A stretch of DNA of 64,000 nt from Methylibium sp. (GCA_013824165.1 PNNH01000107.1:29523-93522); one strand, 5' to 3'; shown: positions 1 to 9,853, counted from the first letter of the stretch. Numbers and translations are program-made. The notes: generated by a model not told the origin, from the sequence alone.

Positions 1-48
1 CGGCGCCTGCCAGCGGGCCTGACGCTGCACTTTCCTCCGCTCGCCTGA
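1..48 (+). CDS. C-terminal end of an upstream eCIS gene (partial)
   Basis: Reading frame 1 is open from the window edge and ends at TGA 46-48, giving the tail RRLPAGLTLHFPPLA. It sits 13 bases before the spike gene. In Afp/PVC-type clusters the gene before the spike is the Afp7-like LysM tail adaptor, and a short hydrophobic tail ending in a PPL-type sequence would fit. Only 15 residues are visible, so both the coding assignment and the identity are inferences from position. Confidence 0.4.
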   Translation, partial: RRLPAGLTLHFPPLA

Positions 49-61
49 CAGGCACCGCAGC

Positions 62-1849
62 ATGGCCACCTCCCCCAACCTCGGCGCCGACGGCCCGGTG
101 CGGCTGACGCTCAACTGCGCCGGCACCGACCAAGAAGGCCTGGCCATCATCTCGGTCCAGGTGCGGCGCGCCTTAAATGCCCTGCCCTGGGCGCGTCTGG
201 AAATTGCCGACGGCGACATGCCCGAGCAGAGCAGCCCGCTCAGCGACGGCGAGCTCTTCGCACCCGGCACCGAGATCGTCATCAAGGCCGGCTATGACGA
301 AGACGAGCTGCCCCTCTTCACCGGCATCGTCGTGCGCCATGGCTTCAAGATCAGCGGCAGCAACGACGCCCGCCTGATCGTCGAATGCCGCGACAAGGCC
401 TGCAAGATGACCCTGGGCCGCAACAGCGCCCACTATGTGGATCAGACCGACAGCGCAGTGATCGAGACCCTGATCGGCAACGCCGGCCTGCAGGCCGATG
501 TGCAGGCCACGACGATCACGCACAAGGAACTGGTGCAGTACTACTGCAGCGACTGGGACTTCATGCTGGCGCGTGCCGACGCCCTGGGCCTGCTGGTCGA
601 TGTGGACGCCGGCAAAGTCAGCGTCAAGCCGCCCGACACCAGCGCGGCCGCCAGCCTGTCGCTGGACTGGGGCACGGACCTGATCGACTTCGCGGCCGAC
701 ATCGATGCGCGCAGCCAGTGGAGCTCGGTGCAAGCCGCCAGCTGGGACCCGGCGCAGCAGGCGCTGTCGCAAGGCAGTGCGGCGGCGCCGCCCAGCCTCA
801 ACGCCCAGGGCGACCTTGACGGTGCAACGCTGGCCGCCGTCGCCTCGCCAGCCGCGATCAAGCTGCAGAGCTGCGCGCCCCAGCCGACCGCGGTGCTGGA
901 CGCCTGGGCCAAGGCGGTGCAGCTCAAGGCGGGCCTCGCGCGCGTGCAAGGGCATGCGAGCTTTCAGGGCAGCGCCTCCGCCAAGCCGGGCTGCCTGATC
1001 GAGCTCAAAGGCGTGGGCAAGCGCTTCGACGGCGCCTTGTTCGTCAGTGCGGTGGAGCATGAGATCAGCGACGGAAACTGGGTCAGCATGGCCGAGTTCG
1101 GCCTCGCGCCGCAGTGGCAGGTCGAGCGACCGGACCTGCTGGCAGCACCTGCCGGCGGCCTGCTGCCGGGTGTGGGCGGACTGCAGACCGGCGTGGTGCT
1201 GAAGCTCGATGGCGACCCCGAGGGCGAGAACAAGATCCAGGTCAAGCTGCCCAGCTTGCAGACCGCCACCGAAGGCATCTGGGCACGCCTGCTGCAATTC
1301 CATGCTTCCAGCGGCTTTGGCGCCTTCTTCCTGCCGGAGGTGGGCGACGAGGTGGTACTGGGCTACTTCAACGACGACCCCTGCCACCCGGTGGTGCTGG
1401 GCAGCCTCTACAGCTCCAAGCGGGCCCCACCCTACGCGCTGGCCGCCGAGAACAACACCAAGGCCCTGGTCACCCGCTACAAGCACAAGATCGAGCTGGA
1501 CGAAGACAAGAAGACCATCACCATCACCACGCCCTCAGCCAACCAGCTGGTGCTGGACGACAGCGGCAAGAGCATCCTGATCAAGGACCAGAACGGCAAC
1601 AGCATCAAGCTCAGCGAGTCCGGCATCGCGCTCGACAGCCCCAAGGACATCACGCTCACCGCCAAAGGCGGCATCACGCTGGACGCGGTGAACGCCATCA
1701 GCCTCACGTCCAAGGCCGACGTCAAAGCGGCCGGCCTGAACATCAGCTGCGAGGCCCAGGTGGGCTTCAGCGCCAAGGGCGCTGCCAGCGCTGAACTCTC
1801 CGCCTCGGGCCAGACCACGGTCAAGGGCGCGATGGTGATGATCAATTGA
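62..1849 (+). CDS. eCIS spike protein, VgrG/gpD-like (Afp8-type)
   Basis: This 595-residue protein is the central spike at the tip of the contractile tail, mounted below the inner tube and capped by PAAR. Residues 1 to about 340 have the phage late-control gpD / VgrG gp27-like fold. An OB-fold gp5-like domain follows (about 370-460; motif LPEVGDEVVLGYFNDDP). The C-terminal part is repetitive and rich in beta-helix-forming strings of the type ITLTAKGGITLDA. It has no long VgrG cargo extension. The start is the ATG at 62. The PAAR gene follows after 13 bases. A T6SS VgrG would look similar, but the downstream baseplate J, CIS tape measure and AAA+ genes point to an eCIS. Confidence 0.9.
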   Translation: MATSPNLGADGPVRLTLNCAGTDQEGLAIISVQVRRALNALPWARLEIADGDMPEQSSPLSDGELFAPGTEIVIKAGYDEDELPLFTGIVVRHGFKISGSNDARLIVECRDKACKMTLGRNSAHYVDQTDSAVIETLIGNAGLQADVQATTITHKELVQYYCSDWDFMLARADALGLLVDVDAGKVSVKPPDTSAAASLSLDWGTDLIDFAADIDARSQWSSVQAASWDPAQQALSQGSAAAPPSLNAQGDLDGATLAAVASPAAIKLQSCAPQPTAVLDAWAKAVQLKAGLARVQGHASFQGSASAKPGCLIELKGVGKRFDGALFVSAVEHEISDGNWVSMAEFGLAPQWQVERPDLLAAPAGGLLPGVGGLQTGVVLKLDGDPEGENKIQVKLPSLQTATEGIWARLLQFHASSGFGAFFLPEVGDEVVLGYFNDDPCHPVVLGSLYSSKRAPPYALAAENNTKALVTRYKHKIELDEDKKTITITTPSANQLVLDDSGKSILIKDQNGNSIKLSESGIALDSPKDITLTAKGGITLDAVNAISLTSKADVKAAGLNISCEAQVGFSAKGAASAELSASGQTTVKGAMVMIN

Positions 1850-1862
1850 ACAGAGGCCCCCC

Positions 1863-2162
1863 ATGCCACCTGCAGCCCGCCTGACCGATATGCACACCTG
1901 CCCGATGGTGACGCCAGGCCTGCCGCCGATCCCGCACGTGGGCGGGCCGGTGATCGGCCCCGGCGTGCCTACTGTGCTGATCTGCAAACTGCCCGCCGCG
2001 GTGATCGGTGACAACGCCATCTGCGTGGGTCCGCCGGACGCCATCGTCAAAGGATCGGCCACCGTGATGATCGGCAACAAGCCCGCGGCGCGGGTGGGCG
2101 ATACCACCGCCCATGGCGGCGCGATCGTGATGGGTTGCCCCACCGTGATGATCGGAGGCTGA
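1863..2162 (+). CDS. PAAR-domain spike tip protein (Afp10-type)
   Basis: A 99-residue PAAR protein, the sharp conical tip that binds the end of the spike trimer. It begins MPPAARLTDMHTCP, with the His and Cys near the N terminus expected for metal binding. It then shows the repeated PAAR pattern of Pro/Gly turns and Val/Ile strands, including KGSATVMIGNKPAARVGD and THGG-like (TTAHGG) residues. The length matches single-domain PAAR proteins, so no toxin is fused here. Its stop is two bases before the gp25 start, so the two are probably co-translated. Confidence 0.93.
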   Translation: MPPAARLTDMHTCPMVTPGLPPIPHVGGPVIGPGVPTVLICKLPAAVIGDNAICVGPPDAIVKGSATVMIGNKPAARVGDTTAHGGAIVMGCPTVMIGG

Positions 2163-2164
2163 GC

Positions 2165-2572
2165 ATGAGCTTTCTGGGCCGCGGATGGAGCTTCCCGCCG
2201 CGTTTCGACAGCGCAGGCCGACTCGCGATGGTCGAGGCCGAGGCCGACATTGCCGAGAGCCTGCGCATCCTCTTGGCCACCCGCTGCGGCGAACGGGTGA
2301 TGCAGCCCGGCTACGGCACCACCTTGCACCGCATGGTGTTCGAGGAAAGCAGCGAACACACGCTGGCCCTGATCCGCGAGATGCTGCGCAAGGCGGTGAT
2401 GTTCTACGAGCCGCGCGTCGAGCTTGAAAGCGTGGACGGCCGCATCTCGCCGCTGGAACCCGCCTGCCTGGAGCTGCAGCTGAACTACCGCGTGCGCAGC
2501 ACCAACACCCGCCACAACCTGGTCTATCCGCTGTACCGCGACCAGGCCACCCATCCGGTCCAGACCGGCTGA
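2165..2572 (+). CDS. Baseplate wedge protein, gp25/GPW family (Afp9-type)
   Basis: A 135-residue gp25-like protein, the conserved baseplate wedge subunit that links baseplate and sheath in all contractile injection systems. The family pattern is clear: ESLRILLATRCGERVMQPGYGTTL near residues 30-55, a long helix, then a strand region around ELQLNYRVRSTN. The ATG at 2165 is chosen over an in-frame upstream start at 2135 because it begins MSFLGRGWSFPPRF, which is typical of the family, and directly follows the PAAR stop. The next gene starts 13 bases downstream. Confidence 0.92.
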   Translation: MSFLGRGWSFPPRFDSAGRLAMVEAEADIAESLRILLATRCGERVMQPGYGTTLHRMVFEESSEHTLALIREMLRKAVMFYEPRVELESVDGRISPLEPACLELQLNYRVRSTNTRHNLVYPLYRDQATHPVQTG

Positions 2573-2585
2573 CGGAGCGCCCAGC

Positions 2586-5500
2586 ATGCACCCCGGCTCA
2601 CAGCAAGACCGGCGCCTATCGCGAGCGCTGCAGGATGGCTTTCTGAGCCCTGACGAGCTGACGCTGGCGCAGCGCCTGCGCCAGCTGCTGCTGCTGGCCC
2701 AGGCGCTGCTTTTCACCGACATCTCGGGCCAGCCCTCGCCTGAAGCCCGGCACTGGGGCGATGTATTGGCGCGCGACGACAGCCTGCTGCTGGCGGATAT
2801 CGCGGCCTTCCCGATCGACCGCATCGAAGCCCGCCTGCTCGATGAGCTGGCGCGGCCGCCGTCGCCTCAGCAAGGGCGGCTGTGCCAGGATCTGCTGCAG
2901 CAGCTTGATGCCTGGTGCGTGGCACTCGACGCACAGCACGACCCGCTGGACCTGCTGGCAGACCTGCGCCGGCAGCTGCAGGCCCAGGTGCAGCAGCAGA
3001 TCGGCCCGATGCTGCATGGGCTGGACCGCCCGCTGCCCAGCCCGCCGCCCGCACATCGCCACTGGCGTGCTGCGCTGACTCGCGAGCCTATGACGAGCAC
3101 GCTGCGCCAGCTGGCGCTGGCGCTGTGCCGCAGCATCCGCCTGCTGGCCGATACCGCCCAAGCTCAGCTGCTGCCCAGTCTGCGAAGCGGACAGCACGAG
3201 CCTGCCATCGGCCTGCTGCTGGCCGCCCAGCAACTGCTGCATCAAAGCCGCGAGCCGCTGCACCGCTTCGCGGACCGGCTGACGGATCACTATTACCTTG
3301 AGCGTCTGGGCCTGCGGCCGCTGCCACGCCAGGGTGACCGCATCCACGTGCTGCTGACGCGCGATCCGCGTGGCAGCCAGGCGCTAGCCATCCCGGCGGG
3401 CACGCGTCTGGTCTGCGGCCGCGACGCACAGGGCGCCTCACGCATCTATCGCAGCGAGCAGGCGCTTGAGCTGAGCACACTGCAAGTCAGCCAGCTGCTG
3501 ATGTTGCGGCTGGTGCAGCAGCCGCAGATCTCACCGGAGCATGAGCTGGCCTATGCCAGCGCGGCCAAGGCCACCCGCCTCAGTCCGCCGACACCGGAAG
3601 CGGCAGCGCTGGCACGCTCGCCGAGCTGGCCGCTGCTGGGGGGTGGCGACGGCCCCGATTGCCGCGACGCCGAGCTTGGTCTGGCGCTGGCCTCGCCACT
3701 GCTGGAGCTGGCCGAGGGCGAGCGCCTGATCGAGCTGCGGCTTTCGCTGGGCCAGCCCGGCGCGCATGACGCTACGCTCAAGCGCCTGCTGCAACGCCCC
3801 GCCGCGCGCCGCAGCCGAGCCTGGCTGCTGCGGGTGCAGCGCCTCCTCGCCCGGCACGAAGCGAGCAGCGGCGGCGGCGCTGCCAGCTGGCTGGAAGACT
3901 CCGGCCAGAGTCTGCCGCGCCGCGAGGCTTTGGCAAACCCGGCGCGCCAGGAACGCCTGGCCCTGCTGCGCCTGGCGCACGGCCACCGGCGCTTCTGCTG
4001 CGAGCAGCCGTGGATCGCCTACCTCTTGCTGCGCACCTTGCAATGCGAGCAGCTGCCAGCGCCGCAGCAAGCCGAGGCGCTGAGCGAGCGCCTGGGCCGC
4101 TTGTTCGCGGTCTGGCTGTGCCAGAGCGAGGAAGACTTTGATCGCCGCGCCTTGCTGACCCTGCAGCGCCTGAGCCGGCAGATCTTCGTGGGCCAGCCCG
4201 GCCAGCCCTTGGCCGCCGACGACCCGCTGAGCCTGGTGTTCGGCCGCAGCGGACGCGGGGCGCCGGAGCGCGATCTGCTGCTGGACCGGGTGTTCCGCGG
4301 CCTGTGGCAATGCCGGCTCAGCACAGCGACAGGCTGGCTGGAGATCGATGCGGTGCAGACCAGCGCCGCGGCGCTGCCCGGCGTGAGGGGCCGGCAGCTG
4401 CGCCTGCAGCTGCTTATCGGCCCCGGCCATCCGGCGATCACCGGCTGCCGCCCCGAGCTGCACGGCACGCAGTGGCCCCGGCAGCCGGTCTTGCAACTGC
4501 GAATGCGGGGACGCGCGCGGCTGTTCGGCGTCAGCCTGCTGCAGCAGCTGACGCTGGAACGCATCGCGCTGCATGTCGAGGTGCGGGGCCTGCGCCAGCT
4601 GCTGCTCTACAACCAGCTCGGCCGGCTGGACGCCGGCAAGCCCTTCGCGCCGTTCGGCCCCTTGCCCGACACCAGCAGCTATCTGGTCTTCAGCAGCAGC
4701 GAGATTGCGGCCAAGCCGCTGGATGCGCTGCGCTTGAGCTTGCGCTGGGCGGGCCTGCCCGCGCATGGGCTGGCGGCGCATTACACCGGCTATCCCGGCG
4801 GCCCCTGGCAGCGCGACAGCTTCCGCGTCGCCAGCGCCGTCTTGAGCGACGGCAGCTGGCGCGCCAGCAGCGCCGCGCCGCTGGCGCTGTTCGGCGACAC
4901 GGCCCAGCAGACGCTGGACTGGCAGCCCGATGAGCTGGCCAGCCTGCACCGACCCGCTAGCGGGCCGGCGGCGCCGGGCGCGGAATTCAGCCTGGCCAGC
5001 CGGCAAGGTTTCTTCAGGCTGCAGCTCGCCGCGCCTGTCGACGGTTTCGGCCACGCGCTGTATCCGCGCCTGCTGACCGAGGTGCTGACCCGCAATGCGC
5101 GGCTCAAGCGCCAGCAGCCGCTGCCCCAGGCGCCCTACACGCCGATGCTGGATCAGATCAGCCTCAGCTATGCCAGCAGCGCGCAGCTGCGCCTGCTGGG
5201 CGACGCGGATCGAAGCACAGCACCTGGTGCCAGCGACACCACGCTGTGGCGCATCGCGCCCTTCGGCCTGGAGCCGCTGCGCGCCGGCCATGGCCCCTGC
5301 CCGCTGCTGCTGCCCTGGCCAGCGCCCGGCCAGCTCTTCATCGGCCTGTCCGGCGAATGCGCCGAAGGCCTGCTGAACCTGCTGTTCCAGCTCGAAAGCG
5401 AAGCGGCGCGCGAGGCCCTGGGCGAGCCCACACCGGCGCTGCACTGGGCCGCCTGGTGCGGTGCGCAGGGCTGGCAGCCGCTGCCCGCCTATCGCATCCT

Positions 5501-6572
5501 GGAAGACCAGACCCAGGGCATGCTGCGCAGCGGCCTGGTCGTGCTGGATCTGCCGCGCGGTATGAGCCGCGACTGCCCGGCCATGCCGGCTGATCGGTTC
5601 TGGCTGCGGCTGTCGGCGTCCGGCGTGCTGGAGCGCCTGGCGCCGCTGCGCGGCGTCTGGGCGCAGGGCCTGAGCGCGCGGGCCGAGACGCCAACCGACG
5701 CCAGCCTGGCGCCAGCGCAGGTGCTGCCGCCTCACAGCGTGAAGTCGCTCGACCCACCGGTGCCGGGCGTGGTGGGCCTGACCCAGGCCCTGCCCGGCTT
5801 CGATCTTCGCCCCGCGGAAGACCGCAATGGGCTGCGGCGCCGTGCAGCCGAACGGCTCCGCCATCGTGAGCGCGCCAGTACGCCCTGGGACTACGAGCGC
5901 CTGGTGCTGCAGGCATTCCCCGAGGTGTTCAAGGTCAAATGCATGCCGCAGCGCCCCGGCGGCGAGGGAGCGGGCAAGGTTCTGGTGGTGGTCGTGCCGG
6001 CCCTGCCGCCCGGCTTCGACATCGACGGCACCGAAGCGCCCCGGTTGGACGCCGCCACGCTGCAGCGCATCCAGCAGCATCTGCTCGAACGTTGCGCGCC
6101 AGGCGTGCGCATGCTGGTGCGTAACGCCGGCTATGAGCGCATCCAGGTGCGCTGCGCGCTGCGCCTGGCCAACGGTGTAAATAGCGGGTTGCGCCTGCGC
6201 GAGCTGAACCAGGCGCTGCGGGACTTTCTGTCGCCGTGGCGCGACAGCGGACTCAGCGCCGACTTCGGCTGGCGCATCACGACCGATGAGATCGAGGCCA
6301 TGCTGCGTGCCCAGCCCGGCGTCGAAGCGGTGGGCCAGGTCTCGCTGCTGCATATCGTGCGCAGCGACGGCGGCCGGCACCGCCTGCGCGACAGCGCGCG
6401 CGCCAGCCGATCCGGCCCGCTGACGCCGGCCTACCGCTGGAACCTGGCCCTGCCGATGCGCCGCCACCTGATCACACTGTCCGATCAGCCGGGCGAACGC
6501 GGCCCGCAGGCAACAGGCCTGTCCCTGCTGGCGCTGGGCGACAGCTTCATCATCCGCGGGAGCAGCCCATGA
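2586..6572 (+). CDS. Baseplate J-like protein, Afp11-type
   Basis: A very large 1328-residue baseplate protein, equivalent to Afp11 / gp6-like wedge proteins that form the baseplate ring. The N-terminal half is helical and rich in Leu, Gln and Arg. The C-terminal part (from about residue 1070) has the baseplate J pattern: RNGLRRRAAERLRHRERASTPWDYERLVLQAFPEVFKVKC, given here across positions 5818-5943, then the GKVLVVVVP strand and a gpJ-like ring domain. It overlaps the next gene by four bases (ATGA at 6569-6572). A 978-codon open frame on the opposite strand is a product of the high GC content, not a gene. It is among the largest structural genes expected for an eCIS. Confidence 0.88.
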   Translation: MHPGSQQDRRLSRALQDGFLSPDELTLAQRLRQLLLLAQALLFTDISGQPSPEARHWGDVLARDDSLLLADIAAFPIDRIEARLLDELARPPSPQQGRLCQDLLQQLDAWCVALDAQHDPLDLLADLRRQLQAQVQQQIGPMLHGLDRPLPSPPPAHRHWRAALTREPMTSTLRQLALALCRSIRLLADTAQAQLLPSLRSGQHEPAIGLLLAAQQLLHQSREPLHRFADRLTDHYYLERLGLRPLPRQGDRIHVLLTRDPRGSQALAIPAGTRLVCGRDAQGASRIYRSEQALELSTLQVSQLLMLRLVQQPQISPEHELAYASAAKATRLSPPTPEAAALARSPSWPLLGGGDGPDCRDAELGLALASPLLELAEGERLIELRLSLGQPGAHDATLKRLLQRPAARRSRAWLLRVQRLLARHEASSGGGAASWLEDSGQSLPRREALANPARQERLALLRLAHGHRRFCCEQPWIAYLLLRTLQCEQLPAPQQAEALSERLGRLFAVWLCQSEEDFDRRALLTLQRLSRQIFVGQPGQPLAADDPLSLVFGRSGRGAPERDLLLDRVFRGLWQCRLSTATGWLEIDAVQTSAAALPGVRGRQLRLQLLIGPGHPAITGCRPELHGTQWPRQPVLQLRMRGRARLFGVSLLQQLTLERIALHVEVRGLRQLLLYNQLGRLDAGKPFAPFGPLPDTSSYLVFSSSEIAAKPLDALRLSLRWAGLPAHGLAAHYTGYPGGPWQRDSFRVASAVLSDGSWRASSAAPLALFGDTAQQTLDWQPDELASLHRPASGPAAPGAEFSLASRQGFFRLQLAAPVDGFGHALYPRLLTEVLTRNARLKRQQPLPQAPYTPMLDQISLSYASSAQLRLLGDADRSTAPGASDTTLWRIAPFGLEPLRAGHGPCPLLLPWPAPGQLFIGLSGECAEGLLNLLFQLESEAAREALGEPTPALHWAAWCGAQGWQPLPAYRILEDQTQGMLRSGLVVLDLPRGMSRDCPAMPADRFWLRLSASGVLERLAPLRGVWAQGLSARAETPTDASLAPAQVLPPHSVKSLDPPVPGVVGLTQALPGFDLRPAEDRNGLRRRAAERLRHRERASTPWDYERLVLQAFPEVFKVKCMPQRPGGEGAGKVLVVVVPALPPGFDIDGTEAPRLDAATLQRIQQHLLERCAPGVRMLVRNAGYERIQVRCALRLANGVNSGLRLRELNQALRDFLSPWRDSGLSADFGWRITTDEIEAMLRAQPGVEAVGQVSLLHIVRSDGGRHRLRDSARASRSGPLTPAYRWNLALPMRRHLITLSDQPGERGPQATGLSLLALGDSFIIRGSSP

Positions 6573-7384
6573 GCAGCCGCAACCGCAAGACCCTGAAGAA
6601 CTACTTCAGCGATGGCCAGCTGCCGACGCAGGAGCACTTCGGCGACCTGATCGATTCGATGCTCAATATGAGCGACGAAGGCTTTCGCAAGACGGTCGAG
6701 AACGGCGAGGAGGTGCGAGCCGCGGTCGGCCATGACGCGTTGCTGAGCTTTTATCGCGACCAGAACCCCGACGCCCTGCTGTGGCGCGTTGGCCTGGGTG
6801 GCAGCCAAGGCCGCTTGCAGATCAGCGCCAGCGAAAACAGCGAAGCGCCGCCCGTGCTTTGCCTGGATCGCCAGCAAGGGGTGGCCATCGGGCACAGCAC
6901 ACCGACTGAGCGGCTCGATGTAGACGGCACCGTGGCTGCCAGCGGACGACGCGGCCGCTGGAGCCAGGGCCGCAGCGAAGCGCTGCTGGCCAACGGCGAC
7001 TGGCAGAACCTGGCGGTGGACCTGCATGGCTGCCAGGCCTTCGAGATCATGGCGGGTGCCGGCCAGCGGGGCAGCGGGCACTTCAGCCTGCTGCATGCCA
7101 CCGCGCTGAGTGCCTTCGGGCCACGCGCAGGGCCGATGGCCTGGCTGACGCGGCGGCGCGGCATTCGCCAGACCCAGGCCTGGTGGGGCCAGCGCTGTGA
7201 CCGACTGGAACTGCGCTGGCATATCGAACCCGACGAGGACAAGAACGGCATCTACCGGCTGCAGATTCGCAGCGGCTGCGATTTCGGCCCCGGCCAGCGC
7301 GTTCAGGCCGAGCTGACGCAGCTGTGGTTCGACCCCGAGATGAAGCGCTGCCAGCCCGATAGCAAAGCAGGAGGCGGCAAATGA
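6569..7384 (+). CDS. Unknown eCIS-associated protein between the two baseplate genes
   Basis: This 271-residue protein has no function I can name. It starts MSSRNRKTLKNYFSDG and continues with a helical segment containing TQEHFGDLIDSMLNM. The middle (about 85-120) contains TERLDVDGTVAASG, a type of sequence seen at the attachment region of phage tail-fibre proteins. The C-terminal half is rich in beta strands and aromatic residues. ATGA overlaps on both sides tie it to the Afp11-like and Afp12-like genes. It occupies a position that in some eCIS clusters holds accessory baseplate or fibre genes, and no obvious Afp13 tail fibre is present in the window. A baseplate or fibre-adaptor role is an inference. 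Confidence 0.7.
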   Translation: MSSRNRKTLKNYFSDGQLPTQEHFGDLIDSMLNMSDEGFRKTVENGEEVRAAVGHDALLSFYRDQNPDALLWRVGLGGSQGRLQISASENSEAPPVLCLDRQQGVAIGHSTPTERLDVDGTVAASGRRGRWSQGRSEALLANGDWQNLAVDLHGCQAFEIMAGAGQRGSGHFSLLHATALSAFGPRAGPMAWLTRRRGIRQTQAWWGQRCDRLELRWHIEPDEDKNGIYRLQIRSGCDFGPGQRVQAELTQLWFDPEMKRCQPDSKAGGGK

Positions 7385-9849
7385 CGGCCCCGGCCCTTCG
7401 GTCACCACTGGCGCAGCGCATCGCCCGGCTGCCGCGCCAAGACCAGGACCCGCTGAGCTTCGCCGCGTTGCGTGAGTCGGCCATGGAACTGGCCCAGCAG
7501 GCCAGCGGCGAACTGTGGACCGACTTCAATCTGCACGACCCGGGTGTCACCCTGCTCGAAGCGCTGTGCTACGCGCTGACCGAAGAAGTGTTCGCCAGCC
7601 GCCAGAGCGTGCCCGAGATGCTGGGGCTGGCGCCGGACGATGCACCGGCTGCCTGCACACGCCACGCACTGCTGTCGCCGTCGCAAGCCCTGCCCTGCCG
7701 CCCCTGCAGTGGCGACGACTACCTGCGCTGGCTGCACGACCAGCTGCCGACGGCGCGCCATCTCGGCATGGAGTGCGAGCCGGGCTCGGGCCTGTGGCGG
7801 ATGCGTTTGATGGCAGCAGATCCGGCCGCAACGCCCGCGCTGGCCGCAGCGGCCCAGCGCGCCTACTGGCAGCAACGCAACCTCGGCGAAGACCTGGAAA
7901 CCCCGCCCAAGCAGCTCAGGCCGCAGCGGCTGCGGCTGGCCCTGTCGATCAGCATTCGCGGTGAGCGCGATCTGCTTGAGCTGCTGGGCGAGTTGATGCT
8001 GCGACTGGACGAGGCCGTGGCCGCACTGCCGCTGCGCGGCCCAAGCGGCATGCCGAGCCGAGAAGGCCCGGCAGTTTCCCAGGGCCACATCGACACGGCC
8101 GAGCTGCAGCGGGTGCAGGCCGACTGGCTCTACCTCAGCGATCTGGCCCGTGAACTGCAGAGCATCGACGGCCTGGACAGCGTCCACCGATTGCGGCTGC
8201 TGAAGCCGGGCCAGACGCCCGGCGAAGCTAGCGATGCGCTGCGTTGGCGCGACGCCGACAGCGCGCTGGCCCTGCAGTGGCCGCGCGAAGCAGCCGATCT
8301 GTCGCTGTGGCAGGTGCGCCGGCGCGACAGCCTGGTTCAGCTGCCGGTTCTAGCGCTGCTGCAGCACTTGGCCGATCTGCAGCATGGGCCGCATCGCGTG
8401 CGCCTGCCTGCAGATGAGAAGCCGGCGCCACCGGCCCTGGCACTGGCCGAAGACCTGCCCGGCTTCTATCCCGCCAGCGCCCAGCTACCGCCGATTTACC
8501 GCTATCCGGAACTGCTGCGCTGGCACAGCGACCGGCCTGCCGATTACGGGCCTGGGCAGATGCAGCAATGGCAGGGCTATCTGGGCCTGCTCGAACTGCC
8601 CTTGGCCCAGGCGCAGACGCAGCGCCAGCATCTCGGCGAGTTCTACGCGCTGGACGCGCAGCCACGCCACAGCTACTGGTGGCACCTACCGGGCGATGCC
8701 GAGCTGCCCGGCATCAGCGCGCTCTATCTGGACCCGCCCGCCACCCTGCAGGCCCGACTCGCCGAGGAAGACGAGGTTCTGGAGCGGCGCGGCCGCGTGC
8801 TGGACCACCTGCTGGCGCTGCAGGGCGAGAGCGTGGCCCATCACAGCCTGAAAGGCCTGCCCTGCTACCTGCCTGACGCGGAGTGGCGGCGCCATCTGCA
8901 TGCGCTGAAATGTCACCTGGCTGCACATGTGCGCGGCCATACCCAGCAGCGCCATGCCGGTATCAACTACAGCCAGCCGAGCTTCGACCGGCCGGACAAC
9001 ACCGCGCCCCTGCAGCAACGGCTGGCCTTGCAGCTGGGCATGGCCCGTCTTCACAGCCGCTCGCTGATGCGTCCGCTGCAGCAGACCGGCCTGCAGCTGG
9101 CCGAGGAGCGCAGCCGCAGCGCACGAAGCGAAAGCGAGCCGCAACAGCGCAAGCCCGCAAGCACGCGGCGCGCTCTGCGCCGCAGCGATCCCGCAGCCAC
9201 AGCGCCTGCCGAAGCGGACAGCGCCAGCCTCTGGCGCGCACTGGCCGCGGAGATCGCCTTGCTGCGCCAGCCCATCGATCCAGGCCTGCTGCGTTGCGCC
9301 GCGCAGTGGCACTGCTTCACCCTGGCTGACAGCTCGCGCGGCATCGCGCTGTGTCTCGGCCCTGATGCACAGCAGCAGCACTGGACCCTGGCAGAAGGGC
9401 TGGGCGAGGCGCGCGCCCAGTCCCTGGCCGCCCGCCTCCATGCGGCCGCCTGCCGGCTGCAATTCGACTGCGAAGGCCTGCATCTGGTCGAGCATGTGCT
9501 GCTGCGTCCCTGGGCGACGCCGCCCGAGGCCGGGCAACAAGCCTGGGAGCGCCAGATCAGCCTGGTGTTTCCAGCCTGGACCGCGCGCTGCGCCGACAAG
9601 CGCATGCGCAGGCTGGCGCGAGATGCAGCGCTGCAGGCGGCACCGGCGCATCTGCACTGCCGCCTGCTGTGGCTCGATGCGCCAGCGCTGCAGCGCTTCG
9701 AAGTGCATTACCAGTCCTGGCTGCTGGCGCGTCAGCGCCACAGCCAAGCGCTGTTGGATCGCGAGGCGCACGGCCTTGAAGCACTGACTCGCAACCTGGA
9801 TGCGCGCGCGCAGGCACTCAGCGCCTTGCTGCGCGAGTCCGGGAGCTGA
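7381..9849 (+). CDS. Baseplate protein, Afp12-type
   Basis: An 822-residue protein matching the second large eCIS baseplate component (Afp12/PVC12-like), which pairs with the baseplate J protein in the wedge. The N-terminal hallmark is WTDFNLHDPGVTLLEALCYA near residues 43-62, followed by TEEVFASRQ. The middle is long and rich in Leu, Gln and Arg. A short low-complexity Ser/Arg/Ala linker lies around residues 575-620. The start ATG at 7381 overlaps the previous stop (ATGA), and the tape-measure gene begins four bases after this stop. The family assignment rests on the N-terminal motif and position; the rest is divergent. Confidence 0.82.
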   Translation: MTAPALRSPLAQRIARLPRQDQDPLSFAALRESAMELAQQASGELWTDFNLHDPGVTLLEALCYALTEEVFASRQSVPEMLGLAPDDAPAACTRHALLSPSQALPCRPCSGDDYLRWLHDQLPTARHLGMECEPGSGLWRMRLMAADPAATPALAAAAQRAYWQQRNLGEDLETPPKQLRPQRLRLALSISIRGERDLLELLGELMLRLDEAVAALPLRGPSGMPSREGPAVSQGHIDTAELQRVQADWLYLSDLARELQSIDGLDSVHRLRLLKPGQTPGEASDALRWRDADSALALQWPREAADLSLWQVRRRDSLVQLPVLALLQHLADLQHGPHRVRLPADEKPAPPALALAEDLPGFYPASAQLPPIYRYPELLRWHSDRPADYGPGQMQQWQGYLGLLELPLAQAQTQRQHLGEFYALDAQPRHSYWWHLPGDAELPGISALYLDPPATLQARLAEEDEVLERRGRVLDHLLALQGESVAHHSLKGLPCYLPDAEWRRHLHALKCHLAAHVRGHTQQRHAGINYSQPSFDRPDNTAPLQQRLALQLGMARLHSRSLMRPLQQTGLQLAEERSRSARSESEPQQRKPASTRRALRRSDPAATAPAEADSASLWRALAAEIALLRQPIDPGLLRCAAQWHCFTLADSSRGIALCLGPDAQQQHWTLAEGLGEARAQSLAARLHAAACRLQFDCEGLHLVEHVLLRPWATPPEAGQQAWERQISLVFPAWTARCADKRMRRLARDAALQAAPAHLHCRLLWLDAPALQRFEVHYQSWLLARQRHSQALLDREAHGLEALTRNLDARAQALSALLRESGS

Positions 9850-9853
9850 AGCC

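Noticed and set aside
62..1849. Type VI secretion VgrG
   Set aside because: No T6SS membrane-complex genes are present, while baseplate J, CIS tape measure and Afp15-like ATPase follow directly.
3531..6467. 978-codon open frame on the minus strand
   Set aside because: It lies entirely antisense to the baseplate J gene, has the Gln/Ala/Arg/His-rich composition of shadow frames in GC-rich DNA and no family features.
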